DNA of 64,000 nt from NCBI GenBank assembly GCA_046349875.1, contig JAXMBN010000025.1:27557-91556 (forward strand). Reading direction: 5' to 3'. Position numbers and translations under genes: made by a program. The stretch comes from JAXMBN01 sp046349875. GTDB taxonomy: Bacteria; Planctomycetota; Planctomycetia; Pirellulales; Pirellulaceae. This document shows, piece after piece, positions 8,785-17,673 of this stretch. The first letter of the stretch is position 1. Each line of letters begins with the position of its first letter. Under the pieces are notes generated by a model. The model was not told where the DNA came from. It searched no databases and worked only from the letters and a program-made list of their open reading frames with translations.

Positions 8785-10599
8785 ATGACACAGCGGTCGT
8801 TTCTAGAACGAAAGCCATCCAAGATGCCCATTCGAAGGTATCTCGATGCGAAGGTCGGAGTGCCTGCCCGGATCGCCCTGTATTATTTCTTGTTCGGCAT
8901 CTGTTGGATTTTATTCTCGGACGTCACGTTGCTTTGGTCGGATCTGTCGACGCTTCGTGGCTATTTGGTTTCGTCGAGCAAAGGAATACTTTTTGTTACA
9001 CTTTCAGCGGGATTGATTTATGTCTTGCTGCGGCAATACGTGAACGATCTTCATAAGGCCAATGCGCTTGCGTCTGCAGTGATTGACCATTCGACCGATG
9101 CGGTCATGGTCAAGGACAAAGAAGGCCAATACCTCATGGTCAATAAGACGGCCGCCACGTATGTCGAACGCTCGCAGAGCGCTATCATGCGCGAGGGTGA
9201 TGAGCAGATCTATGACGAGCAACGAGCGAGGGAGCTCCGAGATATTGAGCTTCGTATCATGGAGACCGGTCAAGAGCAATCGTTCGAGGAGGTATGGTTG
9301 CAGAACGGCAAGCAACGCACCGTACTTACGACCAAGATTCCTTTCCGGGACACCCATCAAAAAGTTATTGGCCTCATAACGATGGCCCGCGACATTACCG
9401 ATCGCCATCGTCTGGAAATGCAGTTGCACCAATCGCAAAAGATGGAAGCCATCGGCCGGCTCGCCGGTGGAATTGCTCACGATTTCAATAATTTGCTGAC
9501 CGTCATTCAAGGATACTGCGAACTCCTGCTGACATCTTCGAGTCTCACCGATCGAGAATTGGAGTCGCTTAAGTCGATGCAACAGGCCGCAGCACGAGCA
9601 ACGCAGTTGACGGGACAACTCCTAGCATTTAGCCGTCGTGCGATGGTGGCTCCACGATCGTTGGATTTGAATGATGCGATACTCAATGCCGAAGATTTGC
9701 TGCGGCGTTTGACCTTTGAAACGATTACGCTCGAGTTGAAGTTGTCGAAAGAGCCCTGCATTATCCAGGCCGATCCGACTCAAATGGATCAAGTGCTGAT
9801 GAATTTGGTTTTGAATGCTCGCGATGCGATGCCGCAAGGTGGAACTATTCGGATCGAAACCAGGCTTTTGACAGCTGCAGGAAATGAGGGAGGAAACGTA
9901 GGAGAACTTGCGGACCCGATGGTCGAGTTGACCGTAAGTGACACAGGGCGAGGTATGCCTGAGAGTGTCCAGGCCCATATCTTCGAACCCTTCTTTACGA
10001 CGAAAGAAGTGGGGAAAGGAACGGGATTGGGACTGGCTGTGGTGCATGGAATCGTTAACCAAGCGCACGGTGTGATCTCGGTGATATCGGCATTGGGGAA
10101 AGGAACAACCTTTCGACTTCGATTTCCGGTAGTGAAGCCGATTGACTCGCCGATCAAGCCCGTTGGGTCAAGCAACGAAGCAGGAACAGAGCGAGTGCTT
10201 CTGGTCGAAGATGAAGACAACGTCCGCAATCTTTTGCAACTTACTCTTGAAGCCGCAGGATACAAAGTGGTGGCCTCGGCAACCGCGATCAGTGCGCTCG
10301 AATGGGTTCATCATATGCAATCCGCTCCCGATATTCTGATAGCCGATCTTGTCATGCCGGGAATGGGAGGCAGGGAGCTCGCGGAGATACTTCGTGCCGA
10401 ATACCCAGCGGTCAAGATTCTGTTTATGAGTGGGTATAGTGATGAAACGCTCAGTGAGCTTGGGATCGGAAAAGACTTTGGAGCGTTCCTGCAAAAGCCA
10501 TTTGGGCCGAAAGAATTCATCAAATCGGTTCGAAGCGTGTTGGATGGAGCGGATAGTGGAGATCCCATTGCACGAACCAATCATTCGCAGCACGCATGA
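8785..10599 (+). CDS. Hybrid PAS histidine kinase with C-terminal receiver
   Basis: About 604 residues from an ATG at 8785 preceded by AAGGTGA; a GTG at 8776 is the alternative. Order: two membrane helices (about 29-48 and 67-86), a PAS domain (about 95-205) ending with ARDITDRHRLE, a HisKA domain with the phosphorylated His in GGIAHDFNN (H232), a HATPase domain (NLVLNARDAM, DTGRGMPES, GTGLGLAVVHGI), and a receiver (about 470-590) with the acceptor Asp in IADLVMPG (D521) and the Lys in FLQKPFG. The AHDFNN type of H-box is common in planctomycete and delta-proteobacterial hybrid kinases. No separate response regulator is adjacent, so its output is unknown. Confidence 0.93.
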   Translation: MTQRSFLERKPSKMPIRRYLDAKVGVPARIALYYFLFGICWILFSDVTLLWSDLSTLRGYLVSSSKGILFVTLSAGLIYVLLRQYVNDLHKANALASAVIDHSTDAVMVKDKEGQYLMVNKTAATYVERSQSAIMREGDEQIYDEQRARELRDIELRIMETGQEQSFEEVWLQNGKQRTVLTTKIPFRDTHQKVIGLITMARDITDRHRLEMQLHQSQKMEAIGRLAGGIAHDFNNLLTVIQGYCELLLTSSSLTDRELESLKSMQQAAARATQLTGQLLAFSRRAMVAPRSLDLNDAILNAEDLLRRLTFETITLELKLSKEPCIIQADPTQMDQVLMNLVLNARDAMPQGGTIRIETRLLTAAGNEGGNVGELADPMVELTVSDTGRGMPESVQAHIFEPFFTTKEVGKGTGLGLAVVHGIVNQAHGVISVISALGKGTTFRLRFPVVKPIDSPIKPVGSSNEAGTERVLLVEDEDNVRNLLQLTLEAAGYKVVASATAISALEWVHHMQSAPDILIADLVMPGMGGRELAEILRAEYPAVKILFMSGYSDETLSELGIGKDFGAFLQKPFGPKEFIKSVRSVLDGADSGDPIARTNHSQHA

Positions 10600-10951
10600 G
10601 ATTGAGTATGAAAAGACTTGATTTGCGATGCGGATTTCGATGACTTGCGAGTGTACGGAAAGCGTGCTACGCTAGTACTATTACGCACTTTCTTGTTCGT
10701 GCTTCCAAAGGGCCATCGTGCAAAACGCCAAAGGCTTTCGACCCATTCACGAGAATGCATTGTATCTCGTGCTCTTTATCTCCAACGGCGGCGGTTGGTG
10801 ACCTAGCCCAAGACAGGCTGAGCGTACTCGCTTGGTGATGATGTTGTTTGGCAACGTCGGTTTCTAGTTGGTCTAAGGTGTAGCGGCAATATCTCTTTCT
10901 TTTCCATTACCCACTATCTAACAAGTGGTATTTGAATTGGGGATTCATCTC
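10600..10951. other. Intergenic stretch, no gene supported
   Basis: About 350 bases between the hybrid kinase and the exchanger gene. A 62-codon reading frame (10618-10806) is present but its predicted peptide is Arg-rich, lacks a ribosome-binding site and resembles no family. A weak promoter-like pair, TTGCGA and TACGCT with 17-base spacing near 10645-10674, is visible but not convincing. A promoter for the exchanger gene should lie here. Confidence 0.5.
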
Positions 10952-11881
10952 ATGATGGATTATGTCTGGCTATTGTTTGGAGTTGTATTTGCAGGTTTGG
11001 GTGGAGAGCTATTTGTACGAGGATCGGTCGGGTTAGCGACTTGGCTGCGCATCCCCGCTGGGATTGTAGGAGCAACGGTTGCCGCGTTTGCAACGTCGAG
11101 CCCCGAGTTTTCCGTATCCATCAGTTCTTCGGTAGCGGGAACTCCCGAAATTGCCCTTGGGGATTCACTGGGAAGCAACGTGGTCAATGTCGGGTTGATC
11201 TTGGCTTTAGCATTGGTGATATCACCTATTGAATCGCCGCGTGGGAGCATCCGACGCGACTATCCCATTGCCTTCCTCGTGCCTGTTTTGACAGGACTCC
11301 TCTTTCTGGACGGTCAGCTGACTCGCATCGATAGTTTGATCTTGTTCTCGGTTTTTGCGATTTGGATCTTTCTATCCGTGCAAGAGGCTCGGCGTCAGCG
11401 AAGCGCGGCGGATGAAGTCTTGGGCGAGCACAAGCCTTGGAGGATTGTGGGGGCATGTATATTAGGACTTGCTGCTTTGGTTTTGGCAGGCAACTTGATC
11501 GTGCTCGGGGCTCGTGGTATCGCTCTGTCGTTTGGCGTGTCTGAGTTTGTGGTTGGAGCCACGGTGGTTTCGATTGGTACTTCCGTTCCGGAACTGGCCA
11601 CGACCTTGATTGCCAAACTGCGTGGTCATGATGAGATAGGCTTAGGAACCGTGCTTGGAAGCAACATCTTCAATGGACTATTCATCGTCGCATCGGCCGC
11701 GTTCATTTGTCCGATACAGGTGGAATGGAAGCAAATCGTCATCGCATTGGTGATGGGCCTGTTGGTGTTGCTGCCAATCTTTCCCCCCGTTTCTGGATTG
11801 CTGGGACGGCGGCGCGGAATGATTCTTCTGATGCTCTACGGTGTCTACTTAGCGATTATCTTGCAATCGCAGAGCCACTAA
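10952..11881 (+). CDS. Sodium/calcium exchanger family protein (CaxA/YrbG type)
   Basis: About 309 residues from the ATG at 10952, which has GGGGA 8 bases upstream; the frame extends to a GTG at 10925. It is very hydrophobic with about ten membrane helices. Both alpha-repeats of the Ca2+:cation antiporter family are clear: GATVAAFATSSPEFSVSI in the first half and GATVVSIGTSVPELATTLI in the second, each followed by a GSN motif (LGDSLGSNVVNVG, LGTVLGSNIFNGL). The acidic residues in these repeats bind Ca2+ and Na+. It should export calcium, or another divalent ion, in exchange for Na+ or K+ at the inner membrane. Single gene. Confidence 0.93.
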   Translation: MMDYVWLLFGVVFAGLGGELFVRGSVGLATWLRIPAGIVGATVAAFATSSPEFSVSISSSVAGTPEIALGDSLGSNVVNVGLILALALVISPIESPRGSIRRDYPIAFLVPVLTGLLFLDGQLTRIDSLILFSVFAIWIFLSVQEARRQRSAADEVLGEHKPWRIVGACILGLAALVLAGNLIVLGARGIALSFGVSEFVVGATVVSIGTSVPELATTLIAKLRGHDEIGLGTVLGSNIFNGLFIVASAAFICPIQVEWKQIVIALVMGLLVLLPIFPPVSGLLGRRRGMILLMLYGVYLAIILQSQSH

Positions 11882-11914
11882 AGTGAGCTGAAGCAAGTGG
11901 CTACGCATTCAGTA

Positions 11915-13381
11915 CTATCTACTTTCGGATGCCGCTGGAAGAACCGACGACTCTGGAATCTTCCAGCGGAAGAGGTGGGAATGTGCGCCCACGCCTGCAA
12001 TGTCGGGTAAATGATCGAATAGTTCTTCAAGAGAGTGACGTAGGGTTTGTTTCGCGGAGAGCGCTACACGAGGAGTTTTGGGTTGGAAAGCAAAGGAGTT
12101 CCCAGTCATTCCCAGCATGCAAATGTCGTTTTCGCTGTCGCCTACTGCGACCATTTCATGACGCTTGGCCGAAAAGTCGCGTTCAAGCTGCACGACGACA
12201 TTCGCCTTGCAAAACAAGTGCTTCCGACAGTGCCTTGATTCAACCATCGATCGACAAATCTCAAGTTCGCCCGTGGCGACGTTGTTTTCGAATCTTAGCG
12301 TATGCGCCTGTGAGAAATCAGCGAAGACCCGTCGCCGAACAACTTCGGTGGCTATGAAGTAGCTATCGCTAATAATGCCAACGTGATAACCTCGCCGCTT
12401 GAGTTCGCGAACAGATTCGATTGCGCCTGCCTGAAGTGGGATTTGTGTTGCAACATCAATCATGGTTGACTGGGATATTCCCTGAAGGACTTTTGCGATC
12501 GCGAGTGTGCGATCGACTGCATTCAGATCGGGACGGTCAAGGTAAGCGAGGATTCTCTCGGTACGATGCGTACGACGCGCCAACTCAAGAATGAATCTCC
12601 TTTGGATCAGCGTTTCATCCATGTCAAAAAGTGCAAATCGCGCGGAAGCTCCAGACGTACGAACTGCATTCTTAAGGATGGATTTATGATGGCGTTCGTT
12701 CTCCTCCATCATGGCAACATGCGTTGGAGTCAGGCGATTATGGAGAAGAGCGCGATGAAGAATGGTCCGCGTTACTTGCCGTGCCATTCCTTCGAGTGCA
12801 TGGAGATCCTGGCTGCGATGTTCAATAAACCCAACGTCGACTTCCGCAATGCGATAGCCTTTCATATGGATATCGATGAGCAAGCCTAAATCGACTCCGT
12901 AATCGGATTCAAGTGATACTGTTGCAAGGATATCTTTCTTGGCAGCAATAATTCCACCCAGAGGTTGAGCAATCATCGTAAGTTCAGGGAAGAAAGTTTG
13001 AAGTAAGGGACGAGCGGTTAACGATGTGACCCGACCAGCACGTCGACGAAAGCTCGCCTTTACGAACTGGATTTCATCAGTTTGGATTGGGGCAACCATC
13101 TTTTCGATCAGACGGTCAGGGAGATTTTCGAGATCTCCATCAAGAAAGAGGATGATCTCTTCGTTCGCTTCGCGTATTCCGTCGCTCATCGAAGCGCCTT
13201 TTCCCAGCAAAGAGCTGGTAATTACCTTGGCGCCAGCTTCCAGCGATATCTCTACGGTTGCGTCGGTAGAACCGTCGTCCACAACGATAACCTCTCGAAC
13301 GAGAGGACACGCTAACGCAAATCGAATCACAAAGGCGATGGTTCGCGCTTCATTCAGTGCAGGGATGATGACAGAAACCAT
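11915..13381 (-). CDS. Fused GpgS-like glycosyltransferase and HAD phosphatase
   Basis: A 488-residue two-domain protein. Residues 1-235 are a GT-A glycosyltransferase (SVIIPALNEARTI, VDDGSTD, DGDLE as the metal motif at 81-83). The stretches RVTSLTARPLLQTFFPEL, QPLGG and DYGVDLGLLIDIH closely follow glucosyl-3-phosphoglycerate synthase (GT81). Residues 248-488 are a SerB-type HAD phosphatase with DMDETL (253-258), the Ser of ISDS, and GDSEND (414-419). The layout suggests one protein that makes glucosyl-3-phosphoglycerate and then removes the phosphate to yield glucosylglycerate, a compatible solute and polymer precursor. The donor sugar and product are inferred. AAGGGA lies 8 bases before the ATG. 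A small gene lies just upstream in the same direction. Confidence 0.85.
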   Translation of the reverse strand: MVSVIIPALNEARTIAFVIRFALACPLVREVIVVDDGSTDATVEISLEAGAKVITSSLLGKGASMSDGIREANEEIILFLDGDLENLPDRLIEKMVAPIQTDEIQFVKASFRRRAGRVTSLTARPLLQTFFPELTMIAQPLGGIIAAKKDILATVSLESDYGVDLGLLIDIHMKGYRIAEVDVGFIEHRSQDLHALEGMARQVTRTILHRALLHNRLTPTHVAMMEENERHHKSILKNAVRTSGASARFALFDMDETLIQRRFILELARRTHRTERILAYLDRPDLNAVDRTLAIAKVLQGISQSTMIDVATQIPLQAGAIESVRELKRRGYHVGIISDSYFIATEVVRRRVFADFSQAHTLRFENNVATGELEICRSMVESRHCRKHLFCKANVVVQLERDFSAKRHEMVAVGDSENDICMLGMTGNSFAFQPKTPRVALSAKQTLRHSLEELFDHLPDIAGVGAHSHLFRWKIPESSVLPAASESR

Positions 13382-13417
13382 TTGGATTTCCCTTTACAAA
13401 TAGACGCAGAGAGAGGC

Positions 13418-13473
13418 AGCTCCCGCAACAGGAGTCGGAGGTCGTGGCAGGGCATTTACCCGTTGCGGGAGCT
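13418..13473. repeat. Perfect 12-base inverted repeat between two minus-strand genes
   Basis: AGCTCCCGCAAC (13418-13429) and GTTGCGGGAGCT (13462-13473) are exact reverse complements with a 32-base loop. The structure overlaps the end of the 75-codon gene and the gap before the glycosyltransferase-phosphatase gene. It has no T run. It could stabilise or partly terminate the small-gene transcript, or be a mobile palindromic repeat. Confidence 0.6.
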
Positions 13474-13683
13474 ACTGATTGAATCCGCTTTTCGATACCA
13501 GGGTTTGGCTATTCGTTTCATGCGGCGGAGGGATCTCGTTACAGCAACGAAGAAGGTACTCCGAAAATCGCTGCGCCAAATCGAAGGCGCATTTTGTCGA
13601 AGGGGCTTCGAAACAGTTTGCGAAACTAGGTGGTTTGCGTAGTAAAGATTTTGTTCGTCGAGCACAATGTAAGATACATCCAT
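13456..13683 (-). CDS. Small basic protein of unknown function
   Basis: A 75-residue protein starting MDVSYIVLDEQNLYYANHLV. The start is strongly supported: AAGGAGG (plus-strand 13691-13697 as CCTCCTT) lies exactly 7 bases before the ATG. The C-terminal half is rich in Arg and Ser (TRSLRRMKRIAKPWYRK) and no membrane helix or known motif is seen. It ends 74 bases before the glycosyltransferase-phosphatase gene in the same direction, so co-transcription is likely. No family is recognised. Confidence 0.6.
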   Translation of the reverse strand: MDVSYIVLDEQNLYYANHLVSQTVSKPLRQNAPSIWRSDFRSTFFVAVTRSLRRMKRIAKPWYRKADSISSSRNG

Positions 13684-13898
13684 GGTACATCCTCCTTCTT
13701 GCAATCGTCGATGCAAATGGTGTGCCATGGTCATAAGTCAGTGCGTGGCTTAGAAAAACGTTGAGGTTCCATGGTCGAATGGAAAGTTTGTTGTCGATGG
13801 AAGTAAAAAACTTTTCATTGAAAAGGCGGTGACGAATGGATAATAGCTGGTTCCTGAATTGAAATTGCAAGAATAGGCAATTTGCGGCTATTGGGCGG

Positions 13899-13914
13899 TG
13901 GAATACGGTTTGCT
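13899..13914 (+). promoter_or_regulatory. Possible sigma-54 promoter before the NtrB-like gene
   Basis: TGGAATACGGTTTGCT has GG and GC separated by ten bases and a good -12 half (TTGCT), but a weak -24 half (TGGAAT instead of TGGCAC). It lies about 60 bases before the kinase start at 13975, a plausible distance, and would allow self-activation by the NtrC-like partner. Confidence 0.35.
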
Positions 13915-13974
13915 ACAGTGTCGCTGATCGTAAGAGCATTTTGGAGAAGAGTCGTTTAAGGGAATAAGTCGTCT

Positions 13975-15462
13975 ATGTGGAAGCATGTATTGCCACCGGC
14001 GGTGATGGTCATCGCCGTATGGTTTTCCATTAGCATTGCAACAAGTATCTACTTCTCTTATGCCGAGTCATCGCAGAAGCGAATCTTGAGAGAGAATGTC
14101 ACGTCAATCGACACCGCAGGGGATCTGCAAGCAACGAGTTGGAAAGTCACCTCCATGTTGGGTGATTCCAAATCTATGAAGGAGCTTGAGTCAGTTTGGA
14201 TGGCCAATCGAGATCTCCTTCATGGTTCGATTCAACGTTTGCATGAGGTGTCGATAACAGAAGAGGAAAAGAAACTCCTTTATGAGATGGATCTTCACTG
14301 GGAAGTAATTCAGCAAGAAATGTCTCGATTGTCCGAAGTGGACCGAGCAGTCGATTCGCAGGTTGTCGTTTCTTCTTTGTCACGTACAGTGGCAGGTGCG
14401 CTGCAGAGGATTGGCGATGCTGCGCTGCAATTAAGAAAGCACAATGGAAAGCTCATCGCAGAGGAAGACTTACGACAGCAGTTGATTCGAGATCGAATCA
14501 TGACGGCGCGAAATACGGCCGTTATCCTTGGGCCATTGCTAGGTTGCTTCGTGGGTTGGCGCATTACATCGAGATTGCAGCGACGTCTTTCGACATTGGC
14601 TGTAACGTTGAGAAGCGCGGCTTCCAACACCGTTTACACGGTTGGAGAATATGAATTAAAGGGAGGGGATAATCTCGTTGAAGTTCAGCGCCTTAGTGAG
14701 AAAGTAATCAATCAATTTCAGCGGATGACGAGTGAGTTGGAGCGTGCTGAACTCGAAATTGTTCAGTCGGAAAAGCTCGCCGCGGTTGGCGAGATTGCTG
14801 CAGGGGTCGCCCACGAGCTTAGAAATCCACTGACCTCCGTGAAGCTCCTCCTTCAGCATGCCGAAAATCGAACGGAATCGGGCATGGTGGAAGTAGAGAA
14901 TCTTCGGTTGATATTAAGTGAGATAAGCAGGATGGAGAATTCCATTCAAGGTCTGTTAGATTTCTCGCGGCCTTCCGGTCTAAGTTGTCGAATCCACGAT
15001 CTGGCGATACCCCTTCAACGTGCCATTACCTTAGTGAGCGGGAGAGCGATCTCAAATCGAGTTCAAATCTGCTTCGCTCCAAACGATTCGCCGATTTTGG
15101 TCAATGGTGATATTGAACAATTGCATTTGGTATTCGTAAATCTACTTATCAACGCTGTAGAGTCGATGGATCAAGGTGGGGTCATCAGTATCGAAGCCTT
15201 CCAGTCGGATGCAAAGCAACGCGTTGCTGTAGAGGTACGTGATAACGGAAAAGGTATCATGGATTCGATTCTGCCACGGCTGTTTGAACCGTTCGTGACA
15301 TCGAAAGAGCGCGGGACGGGACTGGGGTTGGCGCTGTGTCATCGGATAGTAACGCAACATGGCGGAACAATCGTGGCCAAAAACCAATCACAAGGCGGAG
15401 CCGTCTTTCGAGTGGAATTGCCGATCGCAACCCAATCAAGTGCTTCCTCACAAGTTGCCTAG
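13975..15462 (+). CDS. NtrB/AtoS-like sensor histidine kinase
   Basis: 495 residues. A membrane helix near residues 7-29 and a second near 177-195 bracket a largely helical extracytoplasmic region of about 145 residues; a HAMP-like/coiled linker follows, then HisKA with AAGVAHELRNPLTSVK (phosphorylated His at H280) and a HATPase domain (NLLINAVESM, RDNGKGIMD, GTGLGLALCHRI). The H-box is of the NtrB/AtoS/ZraS type that pairs with sigma-54 regulators. The matching NtrC-like gene starts 10 bases after the stop, so the two are an operon. The signal is unknown. Confidence 0.93.
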   Translation: MWKHVLPPAVMVIAVWFSISIATSIYFSYAESSQKRILRENVTSIDTAGDLQATSWKVTSMLGDSKSMKELESVWMANRDLLHGSIQRLHEVSITEEEKKLLYEMDLHWEVIQQEMSRLSEVDRAVDSQVVVSSLSRTVAGALQRIGDAALQLRKHNGKLIAEEDLRQQLIRDRIMTARNTAVILGPLLGCFVGWRITSRLQRRLSTLAVTLRSAASNTVYTVGEYELKGGDNLVEVQRLSEKVINQFQRMTSELERAELEIVQSEKLAAVGEIAAGVAHELRNPLTSVKLLLQHAENRTESGMVEVENLRLILSEISRMENSIQGLLDFSRPSGLSCRIHDLAIPLQRAITLVSGRAISNRVQICFAPNDSPILVNGDIEQLHLVFVNLLINAVESMDQGGVISIEAFQSDAKQRVAVEVRDNGKGIMDSILPRLFEPFVTSKERGTGLGLALCHRIVTQHGGTIVAKNQSQGGAVFRVELPIATQSSASSQVA

Positions 15463-15472
15463 AAAGTTTGTA

Positions 15473-16924
15473 ATGGAATCTGTGCTCGTGATCGACGACG
15501 AAGTTGGAATTCGTACTGCCATTCAACAAGTACTTCAGGACGATGCTACTGAAGTTCATGTCGAAGCGACGTCGGAGGGTGGAGTCAATGCCTTTATGGA
15601 CTTGGGGCCAAACGTCGTCCTACTCGATATTCGCCTTGGAACCGACTCTGGTATCGATACGTTTCGAAAAATAAGGCAGATTGACCCTCGGGCGCTAGTA
15701 ATCTTTATCACTGGGCACGGCACCACGCAACTTGCTATCGAATCCATGAAGATGGGAGCCTTTGATTATTTAGTAAAGCCACTGGACCTAAATCATCTGC
15801 AAACAATTGTTCGGCAGGCTTTGAAGATAAGTCAGACCATGAGGTTGCCGGCGGCGGTGACTCAACTGGAATCAAAGGCAGTGGACTCCGATCGAATCGT
15901 CGGGGCAAGTCGAAGCATGCAAGAAATTTGCAAGAATATTGGCCGCATTGCTCCTCAGGATATCAATGTCTTAATACTCGGAGAAAGCGGGACCGGAAAG
16001 GAGCTGATTGCAAGAGCGATCTACCATCATAGTCGACGTGCAAACTCGACCTTCCTTGCTATCAACTGTGCCGCGATTCCTGAAAATCTCCTCGAAAGCG
16101 AGCTCTTTGGGCATGAACAGGGAGCATTTACCGGCGCAGATCGACGTAGGATTGGCAAGTTCGAACAGTGCCATAAAGGAACGATCTTTCTCGATGAAAT
16201 TGGCGACATGCCATTGGCAACTCAAGCCAAGATGCTCCGGCTCCTTCAAGATGGTGAAATCCAGCGAGTGGGTGGGAATGAGGTGATTCAGACCGATGTC
16301 CGAATTGTTGCAGCAACACATCAAAACTTAGAAGCGATGATTGCAAGAGGACAGTTTCGACGCGATCTCTATTATCGATTGCGCGGCGTAACAGTGCAGT
16401 TACCTCCGTTAAGAGATCGAGTGGAAGATATCGCAGAGCTCTCGCACTACTTTCTATTTCGATTTAATCCTCAACTCGGAACCCATGTAGAAACGATTGC
16501 GGAAGAAGCCATTCATCGGTTGCAGTCCTATTCTTGGCCTGGAAATATTCGAGAATTGCAAAGTGTGATCAAGCAGGCCATGATCGCATCGACAGGCCCA
16601 ACGTTGCTTGAAGAGTTTCTTCCCGAGGAAGTTTTGGTCAACAATAAGGCGACGGAGGAGTTAATCGTCGCAGCACAGCCTGTTGGACCCGATGCATGGG
16701 CTGGATTTGGAGCCAAGATGGAATCCACTCTGGAGTTGAAGCGGTTCACCGCTTATCGCGAGTGTATCGGTGAGTTTGATAGAATTTTGGTGCAACGTGT
16801 CCTTCGCCTTACAGAAGGCAACCAACAAAAGGCTGCAGAATGGCTTGGAATCAGTCGACCCACCTTACGAGCCAAGTTACGAGCTTTTCTAGATAAACCA
16901 ACGAATTCGGGCGAAAACGAATGA
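15473..16924 (+). CDS. NtrC-family sigma-54 response regulator
   Basis: 483 residues from the ATG at 15473 (MESVLVIDDEV). Receiver domain with acceptor Asp D52 (LLDIRL) and the Lys in LVKPLD; AAA+ domain with Walker A GESGTGKE, the sigma-54 contact loop GAFTGA (217-222), Walker B IFLDEIGDM and the Arg finger region; C-terminal Fis-type helix-turn-helix (QQKAAEWLGISRPTLRAKL). It is therefore a full enhancer-binding protein that remodels sigma-54 polymerase when phosphorylated by the kinase encoded just upstream. The target genes are unknown; the phosphatase at 17021 is the next gene but no sigma-54 site is visible before it. Confidence 0.95.
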   Translation: MESVLVIDDEVGIRTAIQQVLQDDATEVHVEATSEGGVNAFMDLGPNVVLLDIRLGTDSGIDTFRKIRQIDPRALVIFITGHGTTQLAIESMKMGAFDYLVKPLDLNHLQTIVRQALKISQTMRLPAAVTQLESKAVDSDRIVGASRSMQEICKNIGRIAPQDINVLILGESGTGKELIARAIYHHSRRANSTFLAINCAAIPENLLESELFGHEQGAFTGADRRRIGKFEQCHKGTIFLDEIGDMPLATQAKMLRLLQDGEIQRVGGNEVIQTDVRIVAATHQNLEAMIARGQFRRDLYYRLRGVTVQLPPLRDRVEDIAELSHYFLFRFNPQLGTHVETIAEEAIHRLQSYSWPGNIRELQSVIKQAMIASTGPTLLEEFLPEEVLVNNKATEELIVAAQPVGPDAWAGFGAKMESTLELKRFTAYRECIGEFDRILVQRVLRLTEGNQQKAAEWLGISRPTLRAKLRAFLDKPTNSGENE

Positions 16925-17020
16925 TTCCGTAAGAATCTTTCGCCCCTTGCAAAAATCAGTTCGGAAGGGATTGTATATTTTCTAAGGCTGATCATTGGGA
17001 ATAGGAAAGGGGGATTCCGA

Positions 17021-17656
17021 ATGGCCAAGCTTTATCCCGAATTAGCGCAGTATGTGGCGACGAGGCTCGGTGAGTTCTCTATGATTTCAGCGGCTAGAGC
17101 GGCCGATCTGAAGAAGATCGCAAAGTATGTCCGCGATCATTTGAATCGATCTTTGCCTGCAAAATTAACGTTCATCTGTACGCATAATTCTCGCCGTAGC
17201 CAATGGGCACAAGTATGGGCTCAGCTTGGCGTTGGATTGTTTCGGCTGCCCCATATCGAAATCTATTCCGGTGGTATCGAGGTGGCTGCGTTTCATCGTC
17301 GCGCCATCCAAGCTTTGGAAAGAGCCGGTTTTCAAGTGGAAGCTCGTGCCGACGGAACGAATCCTCTTTATGCAGTTCGCGCTGCCGAGGATTTGTCTGC
17401 GACGGAGTGTTATTCCAAAAGGTTCGATCACGCCCCCAATCCTGAAAAGGGCTATGCGGCCATTCTCACGTGTGCACAAGCCGACGATGCATGCCCTGCT
17501 GTGATGAGCTGCGATCTAAGAGTTCCCCTTCGCTTTGACGATCCTCGCCAAGCCGATTCCACTCAGGATGAAAATGTCGTTTACGATGAACGATGTCAGC
17601 AGATCGCTAGGGAAATGCTCTTTCTGTTCTCCATCGTTGCCACAACCGAGCATTAA
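17021..17656 (+). CDS. Low-molecular-weight phosphatase / ArsC-like protein
   Basis: 211 residues. The catalytic P-loop CX5RS reads CTHNSRRS (Cys at residue 53), as in low-molecular-weight protein tyrosine phosphatases and thioredoxin-type arsenate reductases. About 45 extra N-terminal residues precede the fold. The C-terminal aspartate loop is less clear (LRVPLRFDDPRQAD). Two Cys near CAQADDACPAVMSC could be a redox relay, which would favour an arsenate-reductase-like role, but no other ars gene is near. A protein-tyrosine phosphatase role is the alternative. Confidence 0.75.
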   Translation: MAKLYPELAQYVATRLGEFSMISAARAADLKKIAKYVRDHLNRSLPAKLTFICTHNSRRSQWAQVWAQLGVGLFRLPHIEIYSGGIEVAAFHRRAIQALERAGFQVEARADGTNPLYAVRAAEDLSATECYSKRFDHAPNPEKGYAAILTCAQADDACPAVMSCDLRVPLRFDDPRQADSTQDENVVYDERCQQIAREMLFLFSIVATTEH

Positions 17657-17673
17657 TTCGAGCTTGGAATAGT

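Noticed and set aside
10618..10806. 62-codon open frame after the hybrid kinase
   Set aside because: Arg-rich, unlike any family, no ribosome-binding site, and overlaps the probable promoter of the next gene.
13472..13870. 132-codon open frame on the minus strand
   Set aside because: It overlaps the 75-codon gene in another frame, lacks a ribosome-binding site and has unusual Cys/Arg/Ser content; the 75-codon gene has a near-ideal one.
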